From NCBI GenBank assembly GCA_030180135.1, contig CM058240.1, forward strand, positions 68,939,581-69,003,580: a stretch of DNA of 64,000 nucleotides, read 5' to 3'. The DNA is from Orychophragmus violaceus. Lineage: Eukaryota > Streptophyta > Magnoliopsida > Brassicales > Brassicaceae. The notes below the pieces were generated by a model. That model had not been told where the DNA came from, did not search any database, and worked only from the letters and a program-made list of their open reading frames with translations. The position numbers and the translations under genes are program-made. Positions 21,819 to 31,968 of this stretch are shown one piece after another. How positions within the stretch are numbered: position 1 is the stretch's first letter; each line of letters opens with the position of its first letter.

Positions 21819-23231
21819 GCTCTTGCTTGCCCTCAAGCAAGTGAAAGAACTAAAGCATAAGAAAGAGGTTTGAAAACTCAGAAACTCATTTCGTCCTAGG
21901 AACTTTTGCATTCACATTTACTTAGTAAGCCACTCAAAACTTTCCTGTAGATGTCAAGACTACAATATACTTCCCCCACACTTATCAATTATCCCAAGTA
22001 AACTCCACAATGAAGTTAGGATATTCAGGTTCACCACACTAACCTCTGTATACAAGTAGGTGCAATCTTACAAAGGGATTATTAATCAGAGAACACATGG
22101 ACTCAACTCAGTCAGTACTGACCACCAAATTGTCGGTTTCTGGTTCCTTTCTTTTCCCTTTCTCCCTTAGCACTGATTTTTCCCCACTGGGTATCATTTT
22201 ATTTTTTCTATCAGTGCTCTTCCCTTTCCACTTGGGGTTTAACTTTGGATCTTTCCATGGATACACAGGAGGTAATAGCGGTCTCTACCACTCCTGTGAC
22301 CACTTCGAAGCTACTAACTTATCCTCGGTTTTAATCTTTTTTTTTTACTTTCAAGGGAGGGGAAAATCAGAAACCATACTCAAACAGGATCATAGGCTGT
22401 GTCAGCACATCAAGGGAATCCGATCCAGAGATCTCAAGCCCTTAAGTAAGAAATTAGAGTCAAGATTAGAGATGAAGCAAGTGATGGATCCTCTGAATAC
22501 CTTGTTAGAAATGGGTGTCCTTGGTAGGTTGATCCGTTTGGGGTTTTCTAATATTCATAGAATTACTGCAAGTCTGTCCAATGGTCACTTAGTTCCTGTT
22601 CCAACGAAAAATTTCCTCGAAAGATCATAGTTTCATACACATTTTGACTCAATAAAACAATTTTGAAAACAACTGAAAACAAGGACTGACACTAAGAAAA
22701 GAGAACACGATGTCAGTAACCACTTCCCCCACACTTGAATAACACTGTCCCCAGTGTTATCGCAGCTTGGGCTTGGGAGAACAAGGTATAACTAGCGAAA
22801 ATTTCCTCAGAAAATCAGAAACCTTACATGCTAGCGTGGTTGGTGTCGACCGACACACAGCCAGTGTCGAACGACACAAGGCTTTGGTCGACACAAATCT
22901 GATCCGAATCGAGGGTCCTCGATTATGGTCCGTGTTTTCGAGTTTGGTGTCGACCGACATTAGTTCAGTGTCGATCGACACTACTGTCTGCAATCCTGTT
23001 CATCACGTTCTGAAACACCAAAAACCATAAAAATCAAAGAAACAAAACCAAAAATAAAAAAAGTAAAGGAAAACTGACCCACAGTGGGTTGCCTCCCATT
23101 CAGCGCTCGTTTTAAGTCATTAGCTTGATTGTGGCACGTGGTCAGACGTTAGGTGGTTTCGCTGAAGGCAGAGCGTGCCTTTGCGAAACTCTCTTCATCC
23201 ATGGTGGCGTATATGCATCGTGTGCGTGAGA
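21819..23231 (-). other. Gypsy-1 3' untranslated region
   Basis: About 1.4 kb with no supported gene. It contains four TGTCGAYCGACA-type palindromes (22842-22985), two extra polypurine-like tracts, and GTGGGTTGCCTCCCA at 23084-23098 (minus strand TGGGAGGCAACCCAC). From memory that motif closely follows the pol stop in Athila and related gypsy elements. Its position right after the protease frame marks the junction of the pol deletion. Confidence 0.6.
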
Positions 23232-24878
23232 CTAACCGAGGAACTTGGGAATCACAACAAGGTCAGGTGGAACATTTCGTTTCCTGACTTTATTCCGTGC
23301 AAAATCAGCATCGGAGTTAGCATACTTAAAGTCAGAAAATGCATACCTTGGCTTTATCAGAAGTGGCTTAGGTGAGATGTTTGTAGCTTTCTGCTTAAGA
23401 GCAGGTATAGGTTTTGAAGATGTTAGAGCGGGCTCAGTATGAACCGCCATCTTCCCTTCTCCAATCTCTGTCTCTGGTTCTATCTCAACACTGAAGCTTT
23501 GTCCATCAATGGTGGATCTCTGCAACCTATCCATCTTGAACTGCAAAGTCTTATCTCCCACGTGGATATCAATCAGGCCATGTCGCACATCAATTACAAC
23601 TCCAACAGTGGCTAAGAAGGATCTGCCGAATAGTAGAGGATCATCAGGATCAATCTCATACTTCAGCACCACAAAGTCCGTTGGAATCAAGTAATTTCCA
23701 GCTCTGAGAGGGATGTTCTCAAGAACTCCTTCTGGATACCTCTTTGATCGATCAGCTAGGACAAGAGAGATCCTAGTGGGCTGGAAATTTATCAGTCCTA
23801 ATCTCATAGCCACAAAGTATGGCATGAGATTCACACTTGAGCCATGATCACACAAGGACCTCTTAAATCTGTGTTTGTATATAGAACAGTCTATCATGAA
23901 ACTCCCTGGATCCTTTAGTTTCTCAGGAATCCTGCCATAAATAACGGCATCGCACACTTCAGAGACCATTAAGACACCTTCTTCTTCAGTCATGTTACTA
24001 GATAGAATGTCTGTGATACATCTCGTCACCACATGAATGGTCTTAGTAGCATCTATCAATGGGACTTCAGTTAGCTTATCTCTCATTATTTTCTTGCACC
24101 TTTCCAACTGAATCTCTTGCTTGGACTTTCTAGGGAAAGGAATTTTCGGTTTGTAGACTCTCTCTTTGGCCACATTCGGTTTCTCTATGCAGACTGGTCG
24201 CTCTCTCCCATGGTGTCGATCGACACTGAAGTGAAATCGATCGACATTAACTCGATTCGAGTTGACCTTAATGTCGAGGTGGGTCGATTTCGGTTCGTCA
24301 TGAAAATTCGAAACTGGTGTCGACCGACACGGCTGTGTGTCGATCGACACATGATCTTCATCTCGAGAATCACTCGAGTTTTGCAGCTCCAAAGTCTTTA
24401 TATCATAATTCTGCTCAGCTTCATCCTTTACCAAAACCGCCTTAACATGTTCTTTCTGAGAATGAGTCATCCTTTCCTTAATACCGGCCTCTGCTTGCGT
24501 CATCCTAGTATCCAGATTAACAACTCTGCTTGTCAAAGCCTCCAATTTCCCACTTAGATCTTGATACATGGAATCCAGCTTTCCATTCAGATCTCCTGTC
24601 ATCTTATTTTGCCCAAGAAGCAACTGCTCAAGCATAGACTCAATCTTTGTCTGCTCATTAGTGAGAGGAGCTTGGTGAGATGGATAACCATTGTCCCTTG
24701 ATCTTGGTGTGCGACCAGAAGTTTGTCTCTGCTGATTTCTATTTTTCTGCTCATAATAATATGTCTCAGCGATATAGTTCACCTCTGCAAACTCTTCAGC
24801 TTCTGCATCAGATCGGATTTGCCTCTTCCTAAATAGGACGTTGTGGACATAATCAATCTTGTCCTTCATCTCGGCCAT
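23232..24878 (-). CDS. Gypsy-1 gag C-terminus plus aspartic protease
   Basis: About 549 open codons on the minus strand after the Copia-A insertion. In order: a coiled-coil Q/K/E segment (LEQLLLGQNKMTGDLNGKL), a linker encoded by TGTCGATCGACA palindromes, a basic segment with PFPRKSKQEIQLERCKK, then a retropepsin-like domain with SLCDHGSSVNLMP (about 23840-23880). Autonomous relatives usually have D-L-G here, so D-H-G may be inactivating. The domain continues to a LLFGRSFLATVGVVID segment and ends 44 codons or so after a basic tail, with no RT. An ATG within the Copia-A LTR (24948-24950) opens this frame 22 codons further upstream, creating a chance fusion ORF. Confidence 0.75.
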   Translation of the reverse strand: MAEMKDKIDYVHNVLFRKRQIRSDAEAEEFAEVNYIAETYYYEQKNRNQQRQTSGRTPRSRDNGYPSHQAPLTNEQTKIESMLEQLLLGQNKMTGDLNGKLDSMYQDLSGKLEALTSRVVNLDTRMTQAEAGIKERMTHSQKEHVKAVLVKDEAEQNYDIKTLELQNSSDSRDEDHVSIDTQPCRSTPVSNFHDEPKSTHLDIKVNSNRVNVDRFHFSVDRHHGRERPVCIEKPNVAKERVYKPKIPFPRKSKQEIQLERCKKIMRDKLTEVPLIDATKTIHVVTRCITDILSSNMTEEEGVLMVSEVCDAVIYGRIPEKLKDPGSFMIDCSIYKHRFKRSLCDHGSSVNLMPYFVAMRLGLINFQPTRISLVLADRSKRYPEGVLENIPLRAGNYLIPTDFVVLKYEIDPDDPLLFGRSFLATVGVVIDVRHGLIDIHVGDKTLQFKMDRLQRSTIDGQSFSVEIEPETEIGEGKMAVHTEPALTSSKPIPALKQKATNISPKPLLIKPRYAFSDFKYANSDADFARNKVRKRNVPPDLVVIPKFLG

Positions 24879-24883
24879 CTGCA

Positions 24884-25507
24884 TGTTGGAATTGTGTCCA
24901 GTAATCTCGGTACTGTCTCTAGAAAGTAAGAGTATGTCGAGATCAGACATAAGTCATATAATACTGGGGATCATGATGGCTTGCTAGAGTCCGCTCATGA
25001 TCTATAAGTCTTGGACTTATTGCCTTTATTATATGATCCCATATGGGTCACACGCCTAAGCTAACAGGAAAATGTGTTGGAACGGTTTAGCAGAAGTACG
25101 ACAAAAGTGCTAGGCATTTGTCGTACTAAGAGAGAAATTAATGGGTCTGATTAAATGGGATTTAATCAGATTGGGCCCAAAAGCCCAAAAGGGAAAGAGA
25201 AGGCTTTTAATGACTAAAAGCCAAGTCTCTTCTCCCCAACCCTAAACCTAGCCGCGATTTCTCTCCTCTCTCTGCGCCTCTCTTCCTTGTGGTCTAGCAG
25301 CCATTTCCTTGTGAAGCGTGTGTGAACCTTTGGAGGATTCATCCCTTGGTGTATCTCCCTGATCTCTGACCTGTTCATCAATTCCGCTGCAACAAACAGG
25401 TAAAAGGTGAGATCATAATGTTTCTAAATAAGAACACCTAGATCTGATGCATGTTTAGGTTGATATCAATATGAGAATTGAATCAGGATCAACCGAACAA
25501 TACAACA
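24884..25507 (+). repeat. Copia-A 5' LTR
   Basis: TGTTGGAATTGTG...CAATACAACA, 624 bp. A hairpin of 11-bp arms AGTACGACAAA / TTTGTCGTACT sits at 25095-25127. A GGTCTAGCAGCC block (about 25291-25303) is conserved in the LTRs of Copia-1 and Copia-2. Confidence 0.97.
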
Positions 25508-25508
25508 G

Positions 25509-25521
25509 TGGTATCAGAACC
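25509..25521 (+). promoter_or_regulatory. Copia-A primer-binding site
   Basis: TGGTATCAGAACC begins two bases after the LTR, one mismatch from the canonical TGGTATCAGAGCC seen in Copia-1 and Copia-2. Confidence 0.9.
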
Positions 25522-27137
25522 ATTGGTTCTTAGGTTTCTTGTTTTAGATTCATTGTTTAGGTTGTTTAATCTGTTTAGAATAGTTTTTGAATCAATTACT
25601 GATAAGATAAAACAGTTAAGAAACATAATTGAACTCTAAACACACAAGAAAAATCGCAAAACATGAGCTATATGACTCAGATTTGCGATCGGATTGGATC
25701 GGCATGGCCGGTTGGTCGGATTGGACCGGTCGGACGCGGATCGGACGGATGGATCGGATCGGATCGAGTCGATCGCGTCGTCCCGATCGCTTCCCGGCTG
25801 TCGCGCGCGTCACGTCCCGATCGCTCGGCGATCGTGGAGCGACCGTGCATCCCGACCGTCCCACCCGAGCGTCCCAACCTGCCCGGCTGTCGCGTCCCGT
25901 CCGGAGCTGCAGGTCGTCTCGATCTCGGATCGTTGCACGGTTTGCGGCTGGACAATGGTCGCGAAGCTAGGGCTGACGTGATCGTCACGGTTCGTTTTGG
26001 CGGTTCGGTTTAAGTTTTTAATAAAAATTAAATCGTCCTGGTTTAATAAACAGATTTGATAAGTTTATTAAGTCTGGTTAAACCAGGATAAGAAATCCAA
26101 TGTCGAAAGAAATATTGGATTTAGTGCCTAAACCAGGAATTTCTAATTTGATTTGGTTGGACCAAATAAATTGAGAAATTCCGGTTTAGTAAATAACCGG
26201 TTGACAATTGTGGTCATCGTAGTAATTAAAACTTGGTTAGACCAGTTTTAATGAACCAGACCGGTTATGTCAATTAATTGGACAATTGGGTCATGTCTTG
26301 GACATGGACCAATTCTTGGGCCTCGGGCCAAGAAGTTAAAACAATTGGGCCAGTTAATTGAGTCTTTCTTCAGATCAATTTAAAATCTATTTTATAAAAT
26401 TATAAAGTCGTTTTTTTAAATTAAAGTTTCCGAAATTTTGAAATTAGAAAGTTTCTTAAAATAGAAGTTTCTGAATTTGCGGGTTTTGGATTTTAAAGAA
26501 ATTTCTAAAGTTAGAAAGTTTCCGTTTTTAGAAAGTTTCCAATTTTAGAAAGTTTCCAAAAATAGTAGGTTTCCATAAATAGAAAGTTTCCCGAAATAGT
26601 AATCTTCTATTTTGGGAATGATTTTAATAAACCTACGAACCTCAAATAATATCAAGCGTTGGATGTCTTGTCCAGGCTATGTCAGCTGTCAAAGCCCATT
26701 CAATTGCATTCATGGCCTTACAGTGTGAGGATGTCTGTTTTTGCGTGGGTAAGACGGTTTGTGATTCATGAATGTCATTGGGAGTCCCAGACATTAATGA
26801 TTACATGACTGTATAGTCCGGTTTTCTTGACTAGGCCATCGGGAGTCCCGGGCCTTGAGACATCAGAGTGGATTGGGCCTCGGGCCCAGATTCACAACCA
26901 AGAGTTATATCACGGATATAATTAGCCGATATAGGGCTTACCGATATAAGCTAAGGTTGGGTGACGGCCAGTGGCCCACTTTGATCTTAGTTATATGTGG
27001 ATCTTGGAATCATTATATTCTATTGAGGGTAACTTAGGTTATTGAATATAATGCGTGATTAATCATATTATAATTTAATACGAGATTAATCATTTTGAAC
27101 ATATAACTAATAACCTTTTTATTTATATATTTCAGAT
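25522..27137 (+). other. Copia-A long leader
   Basis: Non-coding, about 1.6 kb. It has three zones: a GATCG/CGATCG-rich low-complexity block (25680-25990) that is open in many frames by composition only; a zone of repeated TAGAAAGTTTCC-like units (26400-26620); and a conserved GGGAGTCCC/GGGCCT-rich stretch (26780-26900) shared with the Copia-2 leader and recognisable in the Copia-1 leader. No gene is supported. Packaging or translation signals are plausible but untested. Confidence 0.7.
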
Positions 27138-30100
27138 ATGACTACTACAAGCACACAAAACACTTTCTCGATCCGGTCTGTTCTCGAGAAGGAGAAGCTG
27201 ACTGGAACGAACTTCCTGACATGGTCAAGGAACTTGAGGCTGGTCCTCAAGCAGGAGAAGAAGGATTATGTCCTTCGAGATCCCCTCCCCGAGAGGCCTC
27301 TTGCCAATGCTGCCAGGACTCTGCACAATGCTTGGGAAAAGCATTCGTCAGATGAAAATGATGTTTATTGCCTGATGTTGGTGACAATGACTCCTGAGCT
27401 GCAAAAACAGTTCGAAAGTGTATTGTCTCCAATCGAGATCATGGCAAGCCTGAAATCGCTTTTTCAGGAGCAGGCTAGGACCGAGAGGTTCCAGACAGTT
27501 AAGAACCTCTTGGACTGTAAGTTGGCTGCAAATGCGGCAGTGAGTCCTCATGTGTTGAAGATGATGGGTTATCTCGATCATCTTCACAAACTCGACTGCC
27601 CAATCAGCCAGGAACTTGCCTGCGACATCATTCTGCAGTCTTTACCTGCAAGCTATGATCAGTTCATTCTGAACTTTAACATGCATGGCTTGAGTAAGAC
27701 ACTGCCTGAGCTTCACGGAATGCTCAAGACTGCAGAGCCCAACTTGAAGAAAACCGCCAAGGACCCCAATGTACTTATGGTACAAAAGGGCAAGGGGTTT
27801 AAGAAGTCTTCTGCTAAGGATAAGGGAAAGGCCAAGGGTGTCCAAGTCGCGGACAAGGACACGCCAAAGCCCAAGCCCAAGTCCAAGGCTGGGCCTACTG
27901 ACATGTGCAGGTTCTGTAAAGAACTGGGGCATTGGAGAAGAGATTGCAAGAAATTCCAGGAAGGTCTAAAGGAATTAAAGAAGAAGACTTTCGAGACTTC
28001 TTCATCAGGTATTTTTGTTATAGAAGTTAATACAACTACTTCTGATAATACCTCATGGGTCATGGATACTGGTTGTGGGGCTCATATTTGTACTAATATG
28101 CAGGCACTCAGCAACAGTAGAAGGCTGAAGCAAGGACAAGTGGAACTACGAGTTGGGAATGGAGCGAAAGTTTCAGCACTAGCTGTAGGAACTTACTTGT
28201 TGTCTTTACCTTCGGGATTGATTTTAGAACTTAATAATTGTTATTTTGTACCTGCTATAAGCAGAAATATTATTTCAATTTCTTTGTTGGATTTGGAAGG
28301 TTATGATTTTTCAGTTAAGAATAAATTATGTTCCTTCAATCGCAACAATTTGTTCTATGGTTCTGCCCCTCTTACGAATGGGCTTTACATACTCGATCAA
28401 TCCGCGCCAATTTATAACATTAATACAAAACGGTTTAAACCTAATGAGGAAAACCGAACGTTTCTATGGCATTGTCGTTTAGGGCACATCAGCGAGAAAC
28501 GCATCAAGAGGCTCCATTCGAATGGACTTCTTGGCTCATTTGACTTTGAGTCATGTGAGAAATGCGAATCCTGCATGATGGGCAAAATGACACGGGCCCC
28601 CTTTAATAAACCTAACGAGAGGGCCAGTGACTTATTGGGCCTGATACACACTGATGTGTGTGGCCCAATGTCCACTAATGCAAGAGGAAACTATCAGTAC
28701 TTCATTACCTTTACTGATGATTTCAGTAGGTATGGATATGTTTATTTGATGAAACATAAGTCTGAATCTTTTGAAAAGTTCAGAGAATTCCAAAATGAAG
28801 TACAGAACCAACTTGGCAAAAGCATTAAGGCTCTTCGGTCCGACCGAGGAGGAGAATACTTAAGCCAAGAATTCAGTGATCATCTGAGAGAGTGTGGGAT
28901 CGTATCCCAACTCACTCCTCCTGGAACACCTCAATGGAATGGTGTGTCTGAGAGGAGAAATCGGACCTTATTGGATATGGTTCGATCTATGATGAGTCAC
29001 ACAGACCTTCCAATATCCCTTTGGGGATATGCTCTGCTAACAGCAGTGTTCACACTAAACAGAGCGCCATCAAAAGCAGTAGCAAAGACACCATATGAAT
29101 TATGGACTGGAGAAGCTCCAGTGCTGTCTTATCTCAGAATTTGGGGTTGTGAAGCCTATGTCAAGAGATTAATCTCAGACAAGCTTACACCAAAATCTGA
29201 CAAATGCTACTTCATTGGTTATCCACGGGAAACCAAGGCTTATTACTTCTATCTACGTTCCGAGAACAAGGTTTTTGTTGCCCGGGATTGTAACTTTCTT
29301 GAGAGAGAGTTTCTCTCTAAGAAAGACAGTGGGAGTAAGGTACTGCTTGAAGAAATTCAAGATGAACAGGATACTGCTCAACCTAATGAGGAAGAGCAGC
29401 AGGAGGATCTACAAGAAATTGTAGAGCCTGAACCTGTAGTACCTGAAGTTCGAAGATCCGGGAGGATCCGTCACGAACCCGAGAGATATCAGGGATTCCT
29501 CGTGACTGACTGTCATGATCTTTTGATCATTGATGGTGATGAACCATCGAACTTCAATCAAGCCATGATGGGCCCAGATTCCTCTAAGTGGCGCAAGGCC
29601 ACTGATTCCGAAATGGACTCCATGTCGGTCAACCAAGTATTTTCGTTGGTTGACTTACCCGCTGGTGTAAAAGCCATCGAGTGCAAATGGATCTTCAAGA
29701 AGAAGATTGACGTGGATGGAAATGTCCAGATTTATAAAGCCAGGTTGGTGGCAAAAGGTTTCAGACAAGTTCACGGCGTGGACTACGATGAAACCTATTC
29801 ACCGGTGGCTATGATGAAATCTATTCGGATTCTACTAGCAACTGCAGCTTTTCATGATTATGAAATTTGGCAGATGGACGTGAAAACCGCCTTCCTGAAT
29901 GGTATTCTGGAAGAGGATGTGTATATGACGCAACCTGACGGTTACATAGATCCAAAGAATGCTGGGAAAGTATGCAAGCTTCATAAATCCATTTATGGAT
30001 TGAAGCAAGCATCGAGGAGCTGGAATCTTCGTTTTGATGAAGCAATCAAGCAATTTGACTTCATCAGAAACGAAGAAGAACAATGCGTGTATAAGAAATC

Positions 30101-31115
30101 TAGTAGGAGCAAAATTGTATTTCTTATTATGTATGTCGATGACATACTGCTTCTCGGAAACGACGTTCCAATGCTGAAGTCTGTAAAGGACTGGCTTGGA
30201 AGTTGTTTTTCCATGAAAGACATGGGTGAAGCCGCATACGTTCTTGGAATTAGGATCTATCGGGATAGACCTAAGAGGCTGATAGGCTTGTGTCAAGACT
30301 CATACATTGACAAAGTCCTACAAAGATTCAGCATGAAAGATTCCAAGAAGGGCTTCACGCCAATGGTACATGGCACAACGCTAAGCAAGAAGCAGAGCCC
30401 TACGTCGGCTGCTGAGCTTGAGCGCATGAAGAATATTCCTTATGCATCTGCAATAGGATCTGTCATGTATGCCATGATCTGTACTCGTCCTGATGTTGCT
30501 TATGCATTGAGCATGACGAGTAGATACCAGTCAAATCCAGGTGAAAACCATTGGATTGCCGTAAAGAATATCTTGAAGTATCTAAGACATACTAAGGATA
30601 AATTCTTGGTGTACGGTGGAAGTGATGTGCTTAAAGTCAGTGGATTCACGGACGCAAGTTTCCAGACAGACACTGATGATTTCCGGTCACAGTCCGGTTA
30701 TGTCTTTTGTCTGAATGGCGGTGCAGTAAGTTGGAGAAGCTCCAAGCAGGACACCGTTGCTGATTCCACTACAGAAGCTGAATATATCGCCGCCTCAGAA
30801 GCAGCGAAGGAAGCTGTTTGGATACGAAAGTTCATTATGGAACTAGGTGTGATACCAGATGCGGCTAAGCCTCTGGCACTGTTTTGTGACAACAATGGTG
30901 CTATAGCTCAGGCAAAGGAACCAAGATCACACCAGAAATCCAAGCATGTTCAAAGAAGATATCACTTGATACGTGACATCATTAATAGAAAGGAAGTCAA
31001 GATCAGCCGAGTTCCGACAGATGATAATGTCGCTGATCCGTTGACAAAGCCACTCCCAAGGCCTAAGCTCGAGTTCCTGACTGAAGCTGTAGGCATTAGA
31101 AACATTGAAATGTAA
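27138..31115 (+). CDS. gag-pol: Copia-A gag-pol polyprotein, 1325 aa
   Basis: One open frame with all copia domains in order. Gag comes first (about 1-250), then a CCHC knuckle CRFCKELGHWRRDC at about 258. The aspartic protease has WVMDTGCGAHIC near 305-316. The GAG-pre-integrase zinc motif has LWHCRLGH at about 443 and CESCMMGK at about 477. The integrase core has HTDVCGPM (D about 504), SDRGGEY (D about 567) and WNGVSERRNR (E about 603), a complete DDE set. RT runs from IECKWIFKKK through QMDVKTAFLNG to the catalytic YVDD near 998. RNase H has DSTTEAEYIA near 1209 and DNNGAIAQAKEPRSHQKSKH near the end. The start matches the gag starts of Copia-1 and Copia-2. There are no stops or frameshifts, and integrase-before-RT order confirms Ty1/copia. 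It is probably functional, and a likely enzyme source for Copia-2. Confidence 0.97.
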   Translation: MTTTSTQNTFSIRSVLEKEKLTGTNFLTWSRNLRLVLKQEKKDYVLRDPLPERPLANAARTLHNAWEKHSSDENDVYCLMLVTMTPELQKQFESVLSPIEIMASLKSLFQEQARTERFQTVKNLLDCKLAANAAVSPHVLKMMGYLDHLHKLDCPISQELACDIILQSLPASYDQFILNFNMHGLSKTLPELHGMLKTAEPNLKKTAKDPNVLMVQKGKGFKKSSAKDKGKAKGVQVADKDTPKPKPKSKAGPTDMCRFCKELGHWRRDCKKFQEGLKELKKKTFETSSSGIFVIEVNTTTSDNTSWVMDTGCGAHICTNMQALSNSRRLKQGQVELRVGNGAKVSALAVGTYLLSLPSGLILELNNCYFVPAISRNIISISLLDLEGYDFSVKNKLCSFNRNNLFYGSAPLTNGLYILDQSAPIYNINTKRFKPNEENRTFLWHCRLGHISEKRIKRLHSNGLLGSFDFESCEKCESCMMGKMTRAPFNKPNERASDLLGLIHTDVCGPMSTNARGNYQYFITFTDDFSRYGYVYLMKHKSESFEKFREFQNEVQNQLGKSIKALRSDRGGEYLSQEFSDHLRECGIVSQLTPPGTPQWNGVSERRNRTLLDMVRSMMSHTDLPISLWGYALLTAVFTLNRAPSKAVAKTPYELWTGEAPVLSYLRIWGCEAYVKRLISDKLTPKSDKCYFIGYPRETKAYYFYLRSENKVFVARDCNFLEREFLSKKDSGSKVLLEEIQDEQDTAQPNEEEQQEDLQEIVEPEPVVPEVRRSGRIRHEPERYQGFLVTDCHDLLIIDGDEPSNFNQAMMGPDSSKWRKATDSEMDSMSVNQVFSLVDLPAGVKAIECKWIFKKKIDVDGNVQIYKARLVAKGFRQVHGVDYDETYSPVAMMKSIRILLATAAFHDYEIWQMDVKTAFLNGILEEDVYMTQPDGYIDPKNAGKVCKLHKSIYGLKQASRSWNLRFDEAIKQFDFIRNEEEQCVYKKSSRSKIVFLIMYVDDILLLGNDVPMLKSVKDWLGSCFSMKDMGEAAYVLGIRIYRDRPKRLIGLCQDSYIDKVLQRFSMKDSKKGFTPMVHGTTLSKKQSPTSAAELERMKNIPYASAIGSVMYAMICTRPDVAYALSMTSRYQSNPGENHWIAVKNILKYLRHTKDKFLVYGGSDVLKVSGFTDASFQTDTDDFRSQSGYVFCLNGGAVSWRSSKQDTVADSTTEAEYIAASEAAKEAVWIRKFIMELGVIPDAAKPLALFCDNNGAIAQAKEPRSHQKSKHVQRRYHLIRDIINRKEVKISRVPTDDNVADPLTKPLPRPKLEFLTEAVGIRNIEM

Positions 31116-31957
31116 TCTAAATTTGAGTGGGAGTTTTGTGAGCTTTATTTTAGTTATTTGATATGTTCTTGTAAAACATTATTTATGTTTTAATGAAATT
31201 ATTATTTCAAGATTATTATAACTGTGATGAAATAATCGTTCCAAAATGATATGAACCATTTTATAGGTCATCGAAGTAAATGATTTGATCTTGAGTCATC
31301 GAAGTCATTTAGCTTGATCATGAGATCCTATATTTGATAAATGTTTTATATCATCATGTCCCTAGTCGAAGGTTGTTGAAACTGGAACACCAACAACCGT
31401 GTGAGACTGGATTGGTACGTGACTTATGACAAAGTCTCAGTGTGTCATAGATGCACGGCATCAAAGTCAGTACATAGGTGTATGTTGGGAACATACGACC
31501 GGACAAGACCCGCTTATAAGAACTCTTCAGGATATTTATATCTGTGTCATAAGAGATTCTTACTACGACTATAGAGTATAGTCCTTAGACCTGAGTTCAC
31601 ATGCATGTGACTGCACATGGACTGATGTACTTTGATCATTGTCTAACGCTATCGTTCTGTGATAGCTATAAGGACCTTGTTTGGGTACATCATGAAGTGA
31701 GTAGTTTACAGTGATGGAACAAGATGGGATTTGTCCCTCCAATATAAGTGGAGTGAATATCTCTAGGCCAATCGGAGATTTGAATACTGGAAAACGCATG
31801 GCCATGCTCAAACGGACTTTCCCGAGTCGTTTGGATTGTCAGTATCAAATCAGAGTCCGATGAACAAGATTAGGCTTTATAAGGATGACACCAATCTTGC
31901 CTTATGACTAATCGAGATATTGAGACAAAAGGATTATGAATACAGAGATTCCAGTAC
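31116..31957 (+). other. Copia-A 3' UTR
   Basis: About 840 bp without a supported gene. It is strongly similar to Copia-2 53940-54747 (for example GATGAAATAATCGTTCCAAA) but only loosely similar to the Copia-1 3' UTR. Confidence 0.75.
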
Positions 31958-31968
31958 AAGTGGGAGAT
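31958..31968 (+). promoter_or_regulatory. Copia-A polypurine tract
   Basis: AAGTGGGAGAT immediately precedes the 3' LTR. Confidence 0.9.

Noticed and set aside
22097..22630. 177-codon plus-strand frame in the gypsy-1 3' UTR
   Set aside because: The homologous stretches of gypsy-2 and gypsy-3 do not keep the frame; antisense to the element.
25616..26013. Five overlapping open frames on both strands
   Set aside because: The GATCG-rich composition suppresses stop codons in most phases; no domain and not conserved as protein.
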